A stretch of 16,575 nt of DNA. It comes from Bacillota bacterium. GTDB taxonomy: Bacteria > Bacillota > Clostridia > Tissierellales > Sedimentibacteraceae. Below the pieces are notes generated by a model. That model did not search any database. It was not told where the DNA came from and was given only the letters and a program-made list of their open reading frames with translations. Each line of letters starts with the position of its first letter. Within the stretch, counting starts at the first letter, position 1. Shown in pieces: positions 15,483-16,575 of this stretch. Made by a program: the position numbers and the translations under genes. The stretch is taken from contig JAEZGU010000217.1 of NCBI GenBank assembly GCA_023416855.1, positions 1 to 16,575 of the forward strand. Reading direction: 5' to 3'.

Positions 15483-16538
15483 CTAAAGCCTCCTCCCTTC
15501 ATATATCTTATATGATAAATATCCTAATAGCTTGTATTTTGGAACATTATACTGAATTCCTTCTGTAAGTGATGTTAAATCATTAACGATAATATCCAAT
15601 AAATAAATAAATGAAATTGTTGAACCAACATTATGATAGCTTTTATTTCTAAGATAATTAAACATATAAGAGCCGATTACAACATTTATATCAATTTCGG
15701 TATCACTTAAACCCTTAAAAATATCATTTCCCATATAAGTTTTAACTAGGCTTTTAAATTCATCCTGTGACTTCGAATAACATAATTTTCTTAATTTATC
15801 ATTACTAATTTTACTGCCACCTTCAAGGCTATAAATGTATATTTCTTCAGGCATTATGTTATAGTATTTTGATGCTCTATAGATCCATTGAATGTTTAAC
15901 AGGTCTATTTTAAGACCAATGATATCTTTTGCAGCTCGCATATCCGCTTTACTTAATTTTTCAGCTGCATCAAATAATGTCTTATATAAAACAACATGTA
16001 ATTTCATTTCTATATGGAAGTCTCTATTTAAAGCATCTTCACTGGTTAAATTTCTCAGTCCATTGTAATATATAGTACCCTTGAGCTTTTTTATTAATTG
16101 CTCAATACTTTTTACTGTTATTAAGTCGTCGAAATCTAATGTTGTAAACAATTTAGAATGAACAAATCTTTCTTGTATTCCTTCCAAAGATTCTCCCTTT
16201 GATAACATTCTTATAATCAAGCTTAAATCATTAATTTCTTCTTGCATAAGAAATGTTTTTATAAACTCTTTATAATCTCCGGAAAAATAATGAAGTAAAT
16301 TTTCAATTTCTATTCCTCTAAATCTGCTTAAAACAGTTTCAAGACTAACTCTTTCACTTTTATTTACGTCGACGTCTTCGAATGCTTTTCCAAACTCTAT
16401 ATTGTTTTTTAACAAATCGGCTAGCTGTTCTAAGGAAGTGCTCTCAAACATCTTTTCCCAGTATTTTTGATCTAAAATACGACTTTTTTTTGTTGTTACT
16501 TTTGTTTCCAAAGCATAGTATGCCATGTTAGGGTTCAT
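15483..16538 (-). CDS. atpC: V/A-type ATPase subunit C (central connector, V0 d-type)
   Basis: Subunit C is the funnel-shaped adaptor joining shaft D/F to the K ring (vATP-synt_AC39 family). The 351-residue product is all-helical. Family features include an N-terminal AYYALETKVTTKKSRIL and the block IIGLKIDLLNIQWIYRASKYYN (about 217-238), which matches the family's D...LNLQWIYRxxxYY signature. Length is normal (320-360). I chose ATG 16538 because GGAGGGG (16543-16549) sits just upstream; an in-frame TTG at 16556 would add six residues containing that site. It is the first complete operon gene in the window, ahead of atpI. In the best-known operons C comes after E. Confidence 0.93.
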   Translation of the reverse strand: MNPNMAYYALETKVTTKKSRILDQKYWEKMFESTSLEQLADLLKNNIEFGKAFEDVDVNKSERVSLETVLSRFRGIEIENLLHYFSGDYKEFIKTFLMQEEINDLSLIIRMLSKGESLEGIQERFVHSKLFTTLDFDDLITVKSIEQLIKKLKGTIYYNGLRNLTSEDALNRDFHIEMKLHVVLYKTLFDAAEKLSKADMRAAKDIIGLKIDLLNIQWIYRASKYYNIMPEEIYIYSLEGGSKISNDKLRKLCYSKSQDEFKSLVKTYMGNDIFKGLSDTEIDINVVIGSYMFNYLRNKSYHNVGSTISFIYLLDIIVNDLTSLTEGIQYNVPKYKLLGYLSYKIYEGRRL

Positions 16539-16549
16539 ATTACCCCTCC
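16538..16549 (-). promoter_or_regulatory. Ribosome binding site that sets the atpC start
   Basis: On the minus strand GGAGGGG (16543-16549) is followed by TAAT and ATG 16538. This spacing decides for the ATG over the TTG at 16556. Confidence 0.8.
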
Positions 16550-16575
16550 AGTACAAATAACTTGTTAAATATTTT
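16540..16575 (-). CDS. Possible 3' end of an upstream ATPase operon gene (partial)
   Basis: Reading in from the right edge, one minus-strand frame gives eleven codons, KIFNKLFVLEG, then TAA at 16540-16542, one base before the atpC ATG. The atpC ribosome site would then sit in its last codons, as for atpI and atpD. The missing peripheral-stalk subunit (H/G type) is the natural candidate. Eleven residues cannot prove a gene. Confidence 0.35.
   Translation of the reverse strand, partial: KIFNKLFVLEG

Noticed and set aside
16539..16556. TTG start at 16556 for subunit C
   Set aside because: The added residues contain the GGAGGGG ribosome site that serves the ATG at 16538.

Overview
The window is AT-rich, low-GC Gram-positive DNA. 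It most likely comes from a spore-forming member of the Clostridia. The pointers are a lipoprotein signal peptide, strong AGGAGG-type ribosome binding sites, a YlbJ-family sporulation membrane protein, a TmcAL (YlbM) gene beside it, and a bacterial V/A-type ATPase operon of the kind common in clostridia. I cannot name the genus from the sequence.

Layout. (1) 1-4846, minus strand: one very large open gene that runs off the left edge. It encodes a secreted lipoprotein of more than 1615 residues with two consecutive von Willebrand factor A (vWA) domains, each with a complete MIDAS metal site. Near the left edge lies what looks like a transglutaminase-like module without its catalytic cysteine. 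(2) 4847-5024: a divergent control region with overlapping opposite-facing promoters and two perfect palindromes. (3) 5025-7231, plus strand: tmcAL followed by ylbJ. The ylbJ ribosome binding site is buried in a 12-bp hairpin whose other arm is the 3' end of tmcAL. (4) 7259-8225, plus strand: its own near-consensus promoter and rnz (RNase Z). (5) 8227-8249: a bidirectional terminator between converging genes. (6) 8248-16538, minus strand: a V/A-type ATPase operon transcribed in the order C-I-K-F-E-A-B-D. About 12 codons of a probable upstream gene touch the right edge.

How the genes work together. The eight ATPase genes supply a nearly complete rotary enzyme: A3B3 catalytic head, D/F central shaft, C connector, K rotor ring, I stator channel and E peripheral stalk. 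Only the second peripheral-stalk subunit (H or G type) is missing, and it may lie just upstream. The genes are packed with gaps of 0-44 nt, one 8-nt overlap and ribosome sites inside preceding genes, so translation is probably coupled. TmcAL (modification of elongator tRNA-Met) and RNase Z (tRNA 3' maturation) are both tRNA genes, but rnz has its own promoter. YlbJ is a sporulation membrane protein, so its coupling to a tRNA-modification gene is a conserved neighbourhood rather than an obvious pathway link. No mobile element, tRNA, rRNA or CRISPR array is visible. No stretch over 300 bases lacks a gene. Apart from the large lipoprotein, the genes are recognisable housekeeping or conserved types.
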